A stretch of 27,821 nt of DNA from a virus: positions 1 to 27,821 of IMG/VR virus record IMGVR_UViG_3300032177_001216; one strand, given 5' to 3'. This document shows positions 15,800 to 23,377 of this stretch, in pieces. The notes under the pieces were generated by a model. The model made no database searches, had not been told where the DNA came from, and worked only from the letters and a program-made list of their open reading frames with translations. Position 1 is the first letter of the stretch; every line of letters begins with the position of its first letter. Made by a program: the position numbers and the translations under genes.

Positions 15800-16339
15800 T
15801 TACGGTCTTAAATATCTTTTTAAGATCGGGTTTACGATCTCCTGCGCTCCTTTCCGCGTAGCGTCTTTAACTGCGCGACTAAAACGCTCTATGCTTAACC
15901 ATTTTATCCCCATAACGAACGCGTCGGCTTCGTGCGTGTTTAGATCTTTTCCGATCATTAAGCGCGCGTAGTCTTGCGTCTCGTCTTTGCTCCCCTGGCC
16001 CTTCCAGTCCTGGACCTTGACAAACTCTATTTTAAGATCCGGACAAAAAGAAAGTCCACCGGCGATCGCGCCAATGGACAAGTGCAACAAATTTATGGAC
16101 CGGACATTCTTCGATCCATAAACTCCCTTACGAATAAACGCGCTCGGCAATTCAATAACCGCAGTATCGTATTTTTCTGATTTGACGACCTGGTAGAAAT
16201 GCCGAGCGAGATCTATTAAGCGATCTTCTACGCTTTTTTCCGGATCACTCTTATATGTATATGACGATATATATTTACCGCCTTCGATTACCGCCACTCC
16301 GCAGTGAACGATACTCGGATCAATTGATAATAGGCGCAT
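15800..16339 (-). CDS. RuvC-like Holliday-junction resolvase
   Basis: 179 residues with the RNase H-like RuvC arrangement: SIDPS (Asp7), VIELPS (Glu63) and HEADAF (His136, Glu137, Asp139), in the expected order and spacing. It would cut four-way junctions during recombination or resolve replicating DNA before packaging. The start is fixed by Asp7, which needs a complete first strand, although no clear ribosome site precedes the ATG; the start lies 6 bases after the XRE-regulator stop, so coupling is likely. It closes the recombination block. Confidence 0.88.
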   Translation of the reverse strand: MRLLSIDPSIVHCGVAVIEGGKYISSYTYKSDPEKSVEDRLIDLARHFYQVVKSEKYDTAVIELPSAFIRKGVYGSKNVRSINLLHLSIGAIAGGLSFCPDLKIEFVKVQDWKGQGSKDETQDYARLMIGKDLNTHEADAFVMGIKWLSIERFSRAVKDATRKGAQEIVNPILKRYLRP

Positions 16340-16345
16340 AGCCGG

Positions 16346-16612
16346 CTACTTTTTTTTAGTCTTCGGCTTCGCGACCTGGTCCGTTTCGTTTTGCTTAATG
16401 ACAAATATATCGTCAAACTTACAATTCAATTCCTGCAAGAGTGCCTGGCGCACGCGACCGGACGGACGAAAGTCCGGACACTTCTCGTTTTTAATATTCG
16501 ATAAGTATACTCTGCTGACGCCGATCTTCTTTGCTAAATCTTTATAATTTAATCCACTTCGCAGGACAATTTCCTCAAACGCTTTCTGTTTTATATGGAC
16601 TTGCTGTCTCAT
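16346..16612 (-). CDS. XRE-type helix-turn-helix regulator
   Basis: 88 residues. Residues ~12-45 form a classical HTH: GLNYKDLAKKIGVSRVYLSNIKNEK, followed by a short helix that packs on the domain, and a Lys-rich tail. GGGAG lies 7 bases before the ATG. It sits between recombination genes rather than opposite a repressor promoter, so it may be a regulator of the middle/late switch. The palindromes at 15752-15768 and 27269-27285 are candidate targets, by inference from their position over promoters. Confidence 0.88.
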   Translation of the reverse strand: MRQQVHIKQKAFEEIVLRSGLNYKDLAKKIGVSRVYLSNIKNEKCPDFRPSGRVRQALLQELNCKFDDIFVIKQNETDQVAKPKTKKK

Positions 16613-16646
16613 ATTTTTCTCCCTAATTTTCTCTCCGGCTTAATTT

Positions 16647-17843
16647 TTATTCGGAGTCTTCTTTTCCGTCTGCCTTTTTTGCAGAGAATGTTACGCTGAC
16701 TTTTTTCTCTCCGATAGATTTTGCGACTTTCAATACATTTGCGTTATGCAGTAATGCCTTAAACTTCCGATAGTCAAGCGTCAAATAATCCAACAAGTCA
16801 ATTCCGATCTCGTCAAGCGCCACGTATAAATCTTTAATATCAAACTCGAATTTATTGCTCACTCGGAAACCATACTGTCTTCCACCTGCGATCAGATCGC
16901 CTTCCACGTCGCAATACTCTTTCAATATCTTCTTAACCTCACTGGCCAGGCGCGAATACTTCTCATATTCCAGGGCCAGGGCCACTGCTTCGTCCTGCTT
17001 CGACGGAACGACGTATTTACGGACGTCTCCGATTTTCATTGCAGGACAGGCAAACCATACCGGACAATACGAACACTGAACGCCGATCGACGGCTCAAAC
17101 TTTTCCTCGCTTTCGATCTTCGCGATCTTTGACAGGACCGCGCGCTCGATTTCCTCAATGTCTTCGTCCGTCAACGTAAACATTTTTTGCCATTCGTGCC
17201 GGATATAATCTATCTCGATCTGAAAATCCGTTACCTGCGGATATAATTTCTTAATCACCAGGGCGTAGATCTTTAACTGAAACGGATCGGCCTTCATTGA
17301 CCAACCGGTCTTATAGTCTGTGATCTTGCAAATATTTCCCTGGATCTGTAAAAAATCGAGGATCACGCGCAACCAAACGTCCGGAGACAACCAGTCAACC
17401 TGCTCCCAGTTTTTGTTGACGGCTATTTCTTCTTCTGCTCCAACCGTGCTTTCCTGTGATACGATATGCGACTGCGCGTATTGCTCAACCAGTCTTAACG
17501 CTTCGGCATTTAATTCCGGATCAAGGTTCGACTCGGTAAGCGCTTTGTATCCAAAATCTTTCCACTTCAAAAAATCTGACTCGACCTTATTTTTAAGACA
17601 ATGATTATTATATTCTCCGATCGCCTGGTGCGCGACTCGACCGATAACCATAATCGGATTTACAAAACCTTTACGTTTCAAAAGATAAACCAATTTATAT
17701 AACATAGGACACGTCTGAAACGTATTTATTCGTGTCCAGGAATGGACCAATTGAGGCTTCTCCGCGACTGGCTCTAAATCTATTTCAACTCCTGCGTCCG
17801 GATCTACTCCGGAGTCCATTAACTCATTATCATTGTCTGCCAT
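16647..17843 (-). CDS. PD-(D/E)XK nuclease, Cas4/RecB-like, with Fe-S cysteines
   Basis: 398 residues. Elements in order: TCPMLY (Cys45), GRVAHQAIGEY (His72), LRVILDF (Asp163), ITDYKTG (Asp176, Lys178), QLKIYAL (Gln189) and CSYCPVWFAC (Cys257, 260, 266). The four cysteines match the 4Fe-4S cluster of Cas4/AddB-type nucleases. It likely resects DNA ends to feed the Rad52-like annealing protein encoded nearby. AGGAG lies 10 bases before the ATG. The C-terminal ~130 residues are helical and not assigned. No cas1/cas2 or CRISPR repeats are in the window, so this is a phage recombination nuclease rather than part of a CRISPR locus. Confidence 0.92.
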   Translation of the reverse strand: MADNDNELMDSGVDPDAGVEIDLEPVAEKPQLVHSWTRINTFQTCPMLYKLVYLLKRKGFVNPIMVIGRVAHQAIGEYNNHCLKNKVESDFLKWKDFGYKALTESNLDPELNAEALRLVEQYAQSHIVSQESTVGAEEEIAVNKNWEQVDWLSPDVWLRVILDFLQIQGNICKITDYKTGWSMKADPFQLKIYALVIKKLYPQVTDFQIEIDYIRHEWQKMFTLTDEDIEEIERAVLSKIAKIESEEKFEPSIGVQCSYCPVWFACPAMKIGDVRKYVVPSKQDEAVALALEYEKYSRLASEVKKILKEYCDVEGDLIAGGRQYGFRVSNKFEFDIKDLYVALDEIGIDLLDYLTLDYRKFKALLHNANVLKVAKSIGEKKVSVTFSAKKADGKEDSE

Positions 17844-18195
17844 TTTTAATTTCTCCTATTGTTACGCCCTTTGACCAACGGCGTCTGCACGTCGGACAAA
17901 ATTTCTTTCGATTTTCCTCTTGTCTTACCCTGGCTTTTTGATAACCGACCTTTCTTTTTTCTTGCTCCGCTTGTCGCTCTATCTCATACGCTTTTTCAAA
18001 CCGATCTGTGAGTCCGTGCAACTGGCCAAACGCTTTTGTCCCGATCACGTGCAAAGATTTCGGACCGGATCTGTGGTGAAACACGCATAGATCTATTCTG
18101 TTATGCGGTTTTATAGATCCACCTGCGCCCTTCGAGTAAATATGCGCCTTCTCGACTGGCGTCCGGTAGCAACCGCCGATCTCGCATTTAAGCAT
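17830..18195 (-). CDS. HNH-type nuclease domain protein with C-terminal Cys pair
   Basis: 121 residues. The N-terminal half matches small phage HNH proteins: CEIGGC, VEKAHIYSKGAGGS, NRIDLCVFHH, HVIGTKAFGQLHGL, i.e. the metal-binding Cys/His set with an H-N-H-like core. A helical charged linker follows, then FCPTCRRRW, a lone Cys pair. It overlaps the upstream gene by 8 bases and the nuclease gene downstream by 14 bases. A role in recombination or replication intermediates is likely from context. Confidence 0.82.
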   Translation of the reverse strand: MLKCEIGGCYRTPVEKAHIYSKGAGGSIKPHNRIDLCVFHHRSGPKSLHVIGTKAFGQLHGLTDRFEKAYEIERQAEQEKRKVGYQKARVRQEENRKKFCPTCRRRWSKGVTIGEIKNGRQ

Positions 18196-18511
18196 TATCT
18201 GCTTTTCCTTTTACCAGGTGCTTCACGTTACCGCCGTCGGCCCAAAACTTTTTATTCTTCTTTACATAAACACGCTTCTCACCTGGCGCACCTTTTCGTT
18301 TTAATTTCCGGATCATTGCTTCCAGGCGCTCGATCTTCTCGGCGTCTTTATTAGTCTTCGGGTGAATAGCAAAACGAGTCCCATTCGTTCCGACGTGCGC
18401 GATATATCCTTTGCGTAGCCTTCTCATAGCGGTATCGTTTAAGTAAACGCAGTATATTTTGAAGACGGTGGATATAGAGTCGATATACTTATTTTGTCTC
18501 GGTTGTCCCAT
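18188..18511 (-). CDS. Small basic protein, unknown function
   Basis: 107 residues, very basic, with a helical Lys/Arg-rich middle (AEKIERLEAMIRKLKRKG). AAGGAG before the ATG at 18511 is strong. Placed between the Rad52-like and HNH genes, so DNA binding is plausible. No family recognised. Confidence 0.7.
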   Translation of the reverse strand: MGQPRQNKYIDSISTVFKIYCVYLNDTAMRRLRKGYIAHVGTNGTRFAIHPKTNKDAEKIERLEAMIRKLKRKGAPGEKRVYVKKNKKFWADGGNVKHLVKGKADNA

Positions 18512-18542
18512 TTTAATTTCTCCTTCCTCTCTGACTTACTCT

Positions 18543-19607
18543 CTATATTCCACTTGCCGGCGCGTTCGCGCGCTTATCTGCTTCCGCACTCATTTTTGCT
18601 TTTAATATTTTGAGTCCTTCCGGACCTTTTGATTTATAGGCATTATAGGTCGCGATCCTTTTTGCTTTCGGCGTTCCCAGGATCTCGAAACCTTGTTTTA
18701 TGTCTTCCGGCATTTCCGGCTCTTGCATTGCTTCGCTCACTAACATTTCCACTCTCTGCTGTATCGCCTCAAAGTGCCGGCGCTGAATATCCGTTGTTGA
18801 CGAATAGTCATACATTTCGTTGATCAACTTTTTCAAACCGGAATGGCCGATCCTCGCGTCATTCGCTAATACTTCCAGGCGCTTGCGTTGACCTTCCGTG
18901 ATCGGGTGTTCGGGGTGATTTTCGTCCTGGGAGCGCTTCACTGCTCCGGAGTATACGTCGAGCGCGATCCCGAATAGCCTGGCGCACCGCTTGATCGCGT
19001 CGCTGTTACTGGCCTTAATATCATTTCCGAATGATAAATAACCACCGCCTGTTTTTTCCTTGATCGAGTGATTACCATAATCGCATTTTGAAACCGTGAT
19101 CCCTTTGAATTTATCCGTGCCATTTACAGTCAACCGGCCACGCACTATAAATTCATTTATCTTTATGGCTTCGTCAATACTCGTCTGCCATTCAACATTC
19201 CAGTCCCAACGAAAACCGGTAAGGACATTTAATTGCTCAATGACATATCCGGTATCGACATAATCAAAATACATACCGTCTTTGCCCTTGCGCTGTTTAA
19301 TAACATATTTTGGAGTTTCATTCAGAAGGAGACGACGTTGTGCGTCGTTAAAAATCTGCGGTAACTTTTTTAGTAATTCTACTTCTAACGCTCTGCGGTC
19401 CGCGTTCTCAACCTCTAATTCTTTCGTGAGATCCTTCGAGTCTTTTTTATCAACAACCGCGACTGCTTTTACTTCCTGGGCCTCGACCACTTCTGCTTCT
19501 TTTGTTTTCGCCGGCCGGCCTCTTTTCTTTTTTTCTACGACCGCGCCTGCACTCTCTGCAACCTTGACTTTCTCCGTGCCTTCCACGACCTTGCCTTTGT
19601 CTTCCAT
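18543..19607 (-). CDS. Rad52-like single-strand annealing protein with AT-hook-like tail
   Basis: 354 residues. The N-terminus is low-complexity and contains KKRGRPAKTK (~28-37), an AT-hook-type minor-groove binder. Residues ~90-250 match the Rad52/Rad22 fold of phage single-strand annealing proteins: YVIEQLNVLTGFRWDWNVEW, RGRLTVNG, GGGYLSFGNDIKASNSDAIKRCARLFGIALDVYSG (the last part is the typical KAxxSDAxKRCAxxFG signature). The C-terminal ~100 residues are helical and may contact other repair proteins. It would anneal complementary strands during recombination-dependent replication. Strong AAGGAG ribosome site. Confidence 0.88.
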   Translation of the reverse strand: MEDKGKVVEGTEKVKVAESAGAVVEKKKRGRPAKTKEAEVVEAQEVKAVAVVDKKDSKDLTKELEVENADRRALEVELLKKLPQIFNDAQRRLLLNETPKYVIKQRKGKDGMYFDYVDTGYVIEQLNVLTGFRWDWNVEWQTSIDEAIKINEFIVRGRLTVNGTDKFKGITVSKCDYGNHSIKEKTGGGYLSFGNDIKASNSDAIKRCARLFGIALDVYSGAVKRSQDENHPEHPITEGQRKRLEVLANDARIGHSGLKKLINEMYDYSSTTDIQRRHFEAIQQRVEMLVSEAMQEPEMPEDIKQGFEILGTPKAKRIATYNAYKSKGPEGLKILKAKMSAEADKRANAPASGI

Positions 19608-19626
19608 TTTTCTTTCTCCTTTTTTG

Positions 19627-20169
19627 TTACCCTATTCTTACCGGCTTCTTTAACATTCCACTACCTACTTTACCTATATTATATGGCTTGTTTTTGCTTT
19701 CGTCAATGAAATTTATTGCTTTATTATCATTGAACGCCTGGCCGAGATCATAGATCCCAAGTAACTTAATTCGATCGGCCGGTATTTCGTGCGTCAAAAT
19801 CCTGGCCTTTTCGTTTCCGGTATGATATTTCAAATTGTTCATAACTCCGAAATGCGATAACAAAAGATTATAACCTGCGATCTGCAATAATGACTCTACG
19901 TGATAGATTACCTGTAACATCACCGCGACTGGCTCTCCCTTATTCGACATTTGAAATATTACTGATCCGGCGTGCGACAAACCCTCTAACCTTTCAGTCC
20001 ATATCCAAATACCGGTAAAAATTCCGTCCTTAAAAAAATTACTTAATTCCGGCTTGTGGATCTTATACGGAATTATTCCCTGCTCCTGGATCGACCTGTA
20101 ACACTTCAAAGACGTATAGTGATACCCGATCCGAAAACCATTATCAAAATATATATCCTGGTCTTTCAT
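19627..20169 (-). CDS. Unknown protein, possibly ADP-ribosyltransferase-like
   Basis: 180 residues. The opening GYHYTSLKCYRSIQEQGIIP has the H-Y-T-S...I...GI.P layout seen at the start of several ADP-ribosyltransferase-fold families, followed by a beta-rich core (GIFTGIWIWTERL, GSVIFQM, VAVMLQVIYHV) and THEIPADRIKLLGIYD, which resembles their final strands. A catalytic Glu cannot be fixed with confidence. AAGGTGG precedes the ATG. The start lies 26 bases inside the upstream gene. If the fold is right, it could modify a host protein or RNA; this is a tentative reading. Confidence 0.6.
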   Translation of the reverse strand: MKDQDIYFDNGFRIGYHYTSLKCYRSIQEQGIIPYKIHKPELSNFFKDGIFTGIWIWTERLEGLSHAGSVIFQMSNKGEPVAVMLQVIYHVESLLQIAGYNLLLSHFGVMNNLKYHTGNEKARILTHEIPADRIKLLGIYDLGQAFNDNKAINFIDESKNKPYNIGKVGSGMLKKPVRIG

Positions 20170-20410
20170 ATAACCACCTTAATTTTCGCAATGCTTTATC
20201 TGCGATCGGCCTGGCCCAACTTCTCGTATAGTGCGCGCGCCCTTTTCTTTTTCCGTTCGCTCTTAAAAACTTCCGTCCAATTTCTGCTCCGGTTAATCCG
20301 TCATAATAAAAGAAGCGCAATATTTTATATTCTTTCGGAGTCAACCTTTTTTTGGCGACGTCCCAAATTATTATTGCGTCTATTCCACTATTTCCAATTC
20401 GTTCTTGCAT
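20144..20410 (-). CDS. Sigma-region-4-like HTH protein
   Basis: 88 residues. RLTPKEYKILRFFYYDGLTGAEIGRKFL resembles the helix-turn-helix of sigma region 4 and of ArpU-type late regulators (consensus LTxxExxVLxLxYxxGxSxxEIA), followed by a basic recognition-like segment (ARPIADKALRKLRW). It overlaps genes on both sides (26 and 31 bases). Likely a transcription regulator for a later gene class, but the resemblance is limited to one motif. Confidence 0.7.
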   Translation of the reverse strand: MQERIGNSGIDAIIIWDVAKKRLTPKEYKILRFFYYDGLTGAEIGRKFLRANGKRKGRAHYTRSWARPIADKALRKLRWLYERPGYIF

Positions 20411-20694
20411 ACTAATTCACCGAGGCTTCCGATCTTTCCGTAATATACCGGACCAAAACACGCTAATTTTTCTATACCGGCGCGCGCTCCAAAGAAAATG
20501 CAGGCCGGATTTCCGTCTGTGTCGTGCCACTTGCAACCCAACACTTTGAGATCTGTGTCCTCGATCTTGATAATCGGATTAGGTGTCCCATATTTTTTTG
20601 CTAAATACTGCGAGTGACCTCTGATCCGGTATTCCTGGCCAGGTATTATCTCTATCGGTGTCCACTTCTTTTCTCTTTTCGGAGCGCCTTTCAT
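20380..20694 (-). CDS. Small phage protein, unknown function
   Basis: 104 residues, basic start (MKGAPKREKKW) then beta-rich (PGQEYRIRGHSQYLAKKYG, LKVLGCKWHDTDGNPACIFF). Suggests a small SH3/OB-like barrel, but no catalytic motif. The ATG overlaps the upstream stop as TAATG. Confidence 0.65.
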   Translation of the reverse strand: MKGAPKREKKWTPIEIIPGQEYRIRGHSQYLAKKYGTPNPIIKIEDTDLKVLGCKWHDTDGNPACIFFGARAGIEKLACFGPVYYGKIGSLGELVCKNELEIVE

Positions 20695-20870
20695 TATTTA
20701 TATCCCAGTCCTTCCTTCGCTTCCGCGATCGCTTCTTTTAATGTCTTTCCACCTGTGCCAACATATTCAACTCCGTCCTTCCACCAGGCAAACGCTCTCA
20801 TTCCTTCGATAACTCCTTCGATAAACTCATTACTCCGCGTCCCAAGCATATCTTTCCAGTAATTGCTCAT
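20694..20870 (-). CDS. 58-residue phage protein, unknown function
   Basis: ATG at 20870, stop TAA at 20694-20696 overlapping the next ATG (TAATG). The product starts MSNYWKDMLGTRSNEFIEGV and ends EAIAEAKEGLGYK; it has a WW pair and a C-terminal amphipathic helix. AAAGGT precedes the ATG. Codon choice and coupling look like the neighbours, so it is probably real. No family recognised. Confidence 0.75.
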   Translation of the reverse strand: MSNYWKDMLGTRSNEFIEGVIEGMRAFAWWKDGVEYVGTGGKTLKEAIAEAKEGLGYK

Positions 20871-20960
20871 TTTTAACCTTTCCGTCGAGAAACTTCGCTC
20901 TACAATGCGCTACAATGAACGATCTCCGTCGTGGTAAGGGTTTACTATGGATCAATTCCC

Positions 20961-21134
20961 TCACAAATACTCAACCGACAATTTAACTTTTTTCTTACAC
21001 CGCTTACAATAACTATTCGCAAAACTTTCTTTGTGACTCGCCCAGTATCGCTTCGGGACTTTACAATATTGACCGCAATGCGGACATTCCTTATTTATAT
21101 TTCCACCGGAAAATTCACTATCTTCTGCGCTCAT
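20961..21134 (-). CDS. Small zinc-ribbon protein
   Basis: 57 residues from the ATG at 21134, chosen because it makes an ATGA overlap with the upstream stop; a longer in-frame start at 21185 lies deep inside the neighbour. CPHCGQYC and CKRCKKK give a two-knuckle zinc ribbon. Between its stop and the next gene are 90 bases (20871-20960) with a CATTGTAG duplication and no clear terminator. Confidence 0.78.
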   Translation of the reverse strand: MSAEDSEFSGGNINKECPHCGQYCKVPKRYWASHKESFANSYCKRCKKKVKLSVEYL

Positions 21135-21511
21135 AGACTTCCGCTCCCTCTCGTAAAATCCGGCAACGGATCTCTGCCAATGCAAGCGAATAGGTGCAGG
21201 ACGTGCGGATTTATATTCACGTAGTCTTTCTTCGCCGGCAGGACCAGGACCGCTTTGAGATCTCCCAAGAAAATATATTTTGCGTCTCGAAATTCGTCCC
21301 AGGTCGGCAGGCGCTTCTTATGCGCGATCGAAAAATGCGCCCATATGTATCCGTCTTGCTCTTTATCAAAACCGACAATAACTGAAAGTCCCCAGGCGTT
21401 TATATATCCTCGGCCGTCCATTGCTTCCTGCACTGCACGCCAGGACGCCGGCAGGATCACCGGCAGGTGTTCGTTTTTTAATCTTTCGATCTCACTCTGT
21501 GACAGGCTCAT
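21131..21511 (-). CDS. Conserved phage protein (DUF7694-like)
   Basis: 126 residues. The pattern [58 protein letters not shown] and a PDFTRG ending resembles a widespread small phage family that I know as DUF7694. Function is unknown. It shares distant similarity with the C-terminal part of the gene at the right edge (27512-27821). Overlaps the upstream gene by 20 bases and the downstream gene by ATGA. Confidence 0.78.
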   Translation of the reverse strand: MSLSQSEIERLKNEHLPVILPASWRAVQEAMDGRGYINAWGLSVIVGFDKEQDGYIWAHFSIAHKKRLPTWDEFRDAKYIFLGDLKAVLVLPAKKDYVNINPHVLHLFACIGRDPLPDFTRGSGSL

Positions 21512-21833
21512 AGGTCGCCTCGAATATGTCCGGCTTGCACGGATACATTTCTCCTTTGACTCCGGTTATGATCCAGTCGCCAGGGCAGACAGTGTGACCG
21601 CCTTCAAGCGTGTCGATCCAACCGTGAACGTGAAAAGTTTTATTGCAATGCGTGCAGGTCTTCGTTCCTGGGACGTAGGGGTGTCGAAAATATCTTACCA
21701 CCTGGCCCTCGCGCGCTACGTGCGGAATTGCTCCGGAGTCTTCAAACGGCCGGAAACAATTATCTTTCGGGTGATCTCCATTTTGAAACCATTGCGTTGC
21801 GTCAATTACTATCGGTTTTTTTCTGTATCTCAT
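21492..21833 (-). CDS. Conserved phage protein (RKKPxxIxAxQW family)
   Basis: 113 residues. It starts [16 protein letters not shown] and contains [21 protein letters not shown] followed by EATYEPV, both hallmarks of a small protein family common in phages, of unknown function. An inserted CTHC...H segment may bind zinc. The start overlaps the preceding gene... the upstream gene stop (ATGA at 21830-21833). Confidence 0.8.
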   Translation of the reverse strand: MRYRKKPIVIDATQWFQNGDHPKDNCFRPFEDSGAIPHVAREGQVVRYFRHPYVPGTKTCTHCNKTFHVHGWIDTLEGGHTVCPGDWIITGVKGEMYPCKPDIFEATYEPVTE

Positions 21834-22090
21834 AGACTCCCTCTGTCAAAAATAATTCTGACGTTTTGATAATCTTTTTTATATTCAACAAACGTATCAC
21901 CATATTTAAGAAATATTCCCAGGGCCATAAATTGATCGCGCATTATATCGGCCTCTGCATATTTCTTTTGCTTCCGTAGATCCCATAGCAATAAAATCGC
22001 CCATTCAATTTCGACTGGTAACATTCCTTCACGGATCTCCGCAGATAAACCGTGATCCCATTTGTGACCGCACTTCGGACATTTTATCAT
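21830..22090 (-). CDS. Zinc-ribbon protein with CysRS C-terminal-like segment
   Basis: 86 residues. CPKCGHKW at the N-terminus is half of a zinc ribbon. Residues ~36-70, [20 protein letters not shown] followed by GIFLKYGDT, resemble the end of cysteinyl-tRNA synthetase (RxxKxxxxADxIRxxLxxxGIxLxDT). Only this short segment, not the catalytic domain, is present. The family is plausible as a tRNA- or RNA-binding phage protein; role unknown. Starts one base after the preceding stop. Confidence 0.75.
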   Translation of the reverse strand: MIKCPKCGHKWDHGLSAEIREGMLPVEIEWAILLLWDLRKQKKYAEADIMRDQFMALGIFLKYGDTFVEYKKDYQNVRIIFDRGSL

Positions 22091-22091
22091 T

Positions 22092-22721
22092 TTAACCTCT
22101 GCACTCTCCGGATCTTAATATATGCCGGACGTATCTTTCGCAGGCTTCCTCTGAAACTTTTAATCTCCTGGACGCTTCGGCCGGAAAGATCGTATAAAAA
22201 TTGCTTCCATACTGGCCCATTCTCGGATCTCCGAACGGTGGCGCATTTAATTCTTTGGCGACTCTATTGATAATGTCCCAGGCCTTCGGATCGCTGTCAT
22301 ATTGTCCCCAACCCTGGCGCAAAATCTTCCGCTCGCAGATCTCGCACCGAGCGACCACGTGCGCGGAATAATAAAAATCGTCCTGGATAATATGATATTC
22401 AATTTCTCCCTTAAAACAATGTATGCAGTCTATAAACTTACACCGCTTGCAAAATCTAATACCGCCATATCCTGTTCCCCATTCATAATTAAAATTCGGT
22501 CGCTCCGGACTTTCAAGCGACACGCTATATAACCGACCACTTTCCTTTTCGTGATCCCTGGTATCTAAAATCTGCTTTTCCCAACGTAACGACGCATTTA
22601 TAAATTCGTGCTTAATACAAAAACACTTTCTATTGATCTGCATTGTTACTGCCTCGGCCCTCTCGTCATAAAGGCTTTCTATGGTATCAACATTTTTTAT
22701 CACTTTAACGATTTCACTCAT
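22092..22721 (-). CDS. Cys-rich phage protein, unknown function
   Basis: 209 residues with several potential zinc sites: CFCIKH, CKRCKFIDCIHC and CEICERK. The C-terminal third is helical (EEACERYVRHILRS). ATGA overlap with the upstream stop shows coupling. No enzymatic motif seen; a metal-binding structural or nucleic-acid-binding protein is likely. Confidence 0.72.
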   Translation of the reverse strand: MSEIVKVIKNVDTIESLYDERAEAVTMQINRKCFCIKHEFINASLRWEKQILDTRDHEKESGRLYSVSLESPERPNFNYEWGTGYGGIRFCKRCKFIDCIHCFKGEIEYHIIQDDFYYSAHVVARCEICERKILRQGWGQYDSDPKAWDIINRVAKELNAPPFGDPRMGQYGSNFYTIFPAEASRRLKVSEEACERYVRHILRSGECRG

Positions 22722-23173
22722 TCGACACCTGTCCTTTCAAATAGATCCGGAGTCCTCGGCTCATAAGGATACCGGAGCGCGTCGGCAAGGACCGTCTGCT
22801 TACTGATCGTCTGTGGTGAGATCTCCCAGGAATAAATCAAAGGATTTATTTCGTCTTCCGGATCGGCTTGAATTTTATTATCATAGATCCATTTATATTT
22901 CGGGATCTGCGTCCGTCCCAGGATAAATAAAATTCCCCTCTCTGTGATCTTCCATAAATTATTATCGGCATATTCAACCAGTCCCCAGTATGCCAACTTC
23001 GTAAAATCACTATTGATATTTGATAGCGGAGACAAATCAACAACTTTTACTGGCTTAAATTTGTGCAGAAACCATAATTGTCGGAGACACCACAACATAT
23101 TTTTTCTTATATTCCGACGGTAGATCATCATATTTTGTCCGCAGTGCGGACACTTTTTAACTTTATCTCCCAT
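22718..23173 (-). CDS. Zinc-ribbon plus winged-helix-like protein
   Basis: 151 residues; GAGGGG 7 bases before the ATG. CPHCGQNM (8-15) is a zinc knuckle. Residues ~30-90 suggest a winged helix: a basic helix, DFTKLAYWGLVEYADN and LWKITERGILFI (the typical 'K...T.kG..f' wing). Likely DNA-binding. Function otherwise unknown. Confidence 0.72.
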   Translation of the reverse strand: MGDKVKKCPHCGQNMMIYRRNIRKNMLWCLRQLWFLHKFKPVKVVDLSPLSNINSDFTKLAYWGLVEYADNNLWKITERGILFILGRTQIPKYKWIYDNKIQADPEDEINPLIYSWEISPQTISKQTVLADALRYPYEPRTPDLFERTGVE

Positions 23174-23175
23174 AT

Positions 23176-23346
23176 TTACCCCTCTCTACGCTCATATTCC
23201 TTACACAACTTATTACCGTTACATTCAACCCTATCAGATCCACTCAAATAACCAAGACGGCATACTATGTTTCCGCTATGGTGCAAGAAACTAAATTCAC
23301 AATTCATATCCTTTACTCTTTTCCTTCGTCTTTCTGTCTTATTCAC
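23176..23346 (-). CDS. 56-residue Cys-containing phage protein
   Basis: GTG at 23346 with AAGGG about 8 bases upstream; stop TAA at 23176-23178, two bases before the next ATG. The product begins MNKTERRRKRVKDMNCEF and has four cysteines, ending VECNGNKLCKEYERREG. An internal ATG at 23307 could instead be the start. It fills an otherwise empty 204-base gap and has phage-like coding properties, so it is probably real. Function unknown; likely metal binding. Confidence 0.65.
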   Translation of the reverse strand: MNKTERRRKRVKDMNCEFSFLHHSGNIVCRLGYLSGSDRVECNGNKLCKEYERREG

Positions 23347-23377
23347 TTCTCAACCCTTCTAAATTTTCCCGATCTCC

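Noticed and set aside
16647-17843. Cas4 resemblance as a sign of a CRISPR locus
   Set aside because: No repeats, cas1 or cas2 were seen; the nuclease fits a phage recombination role.
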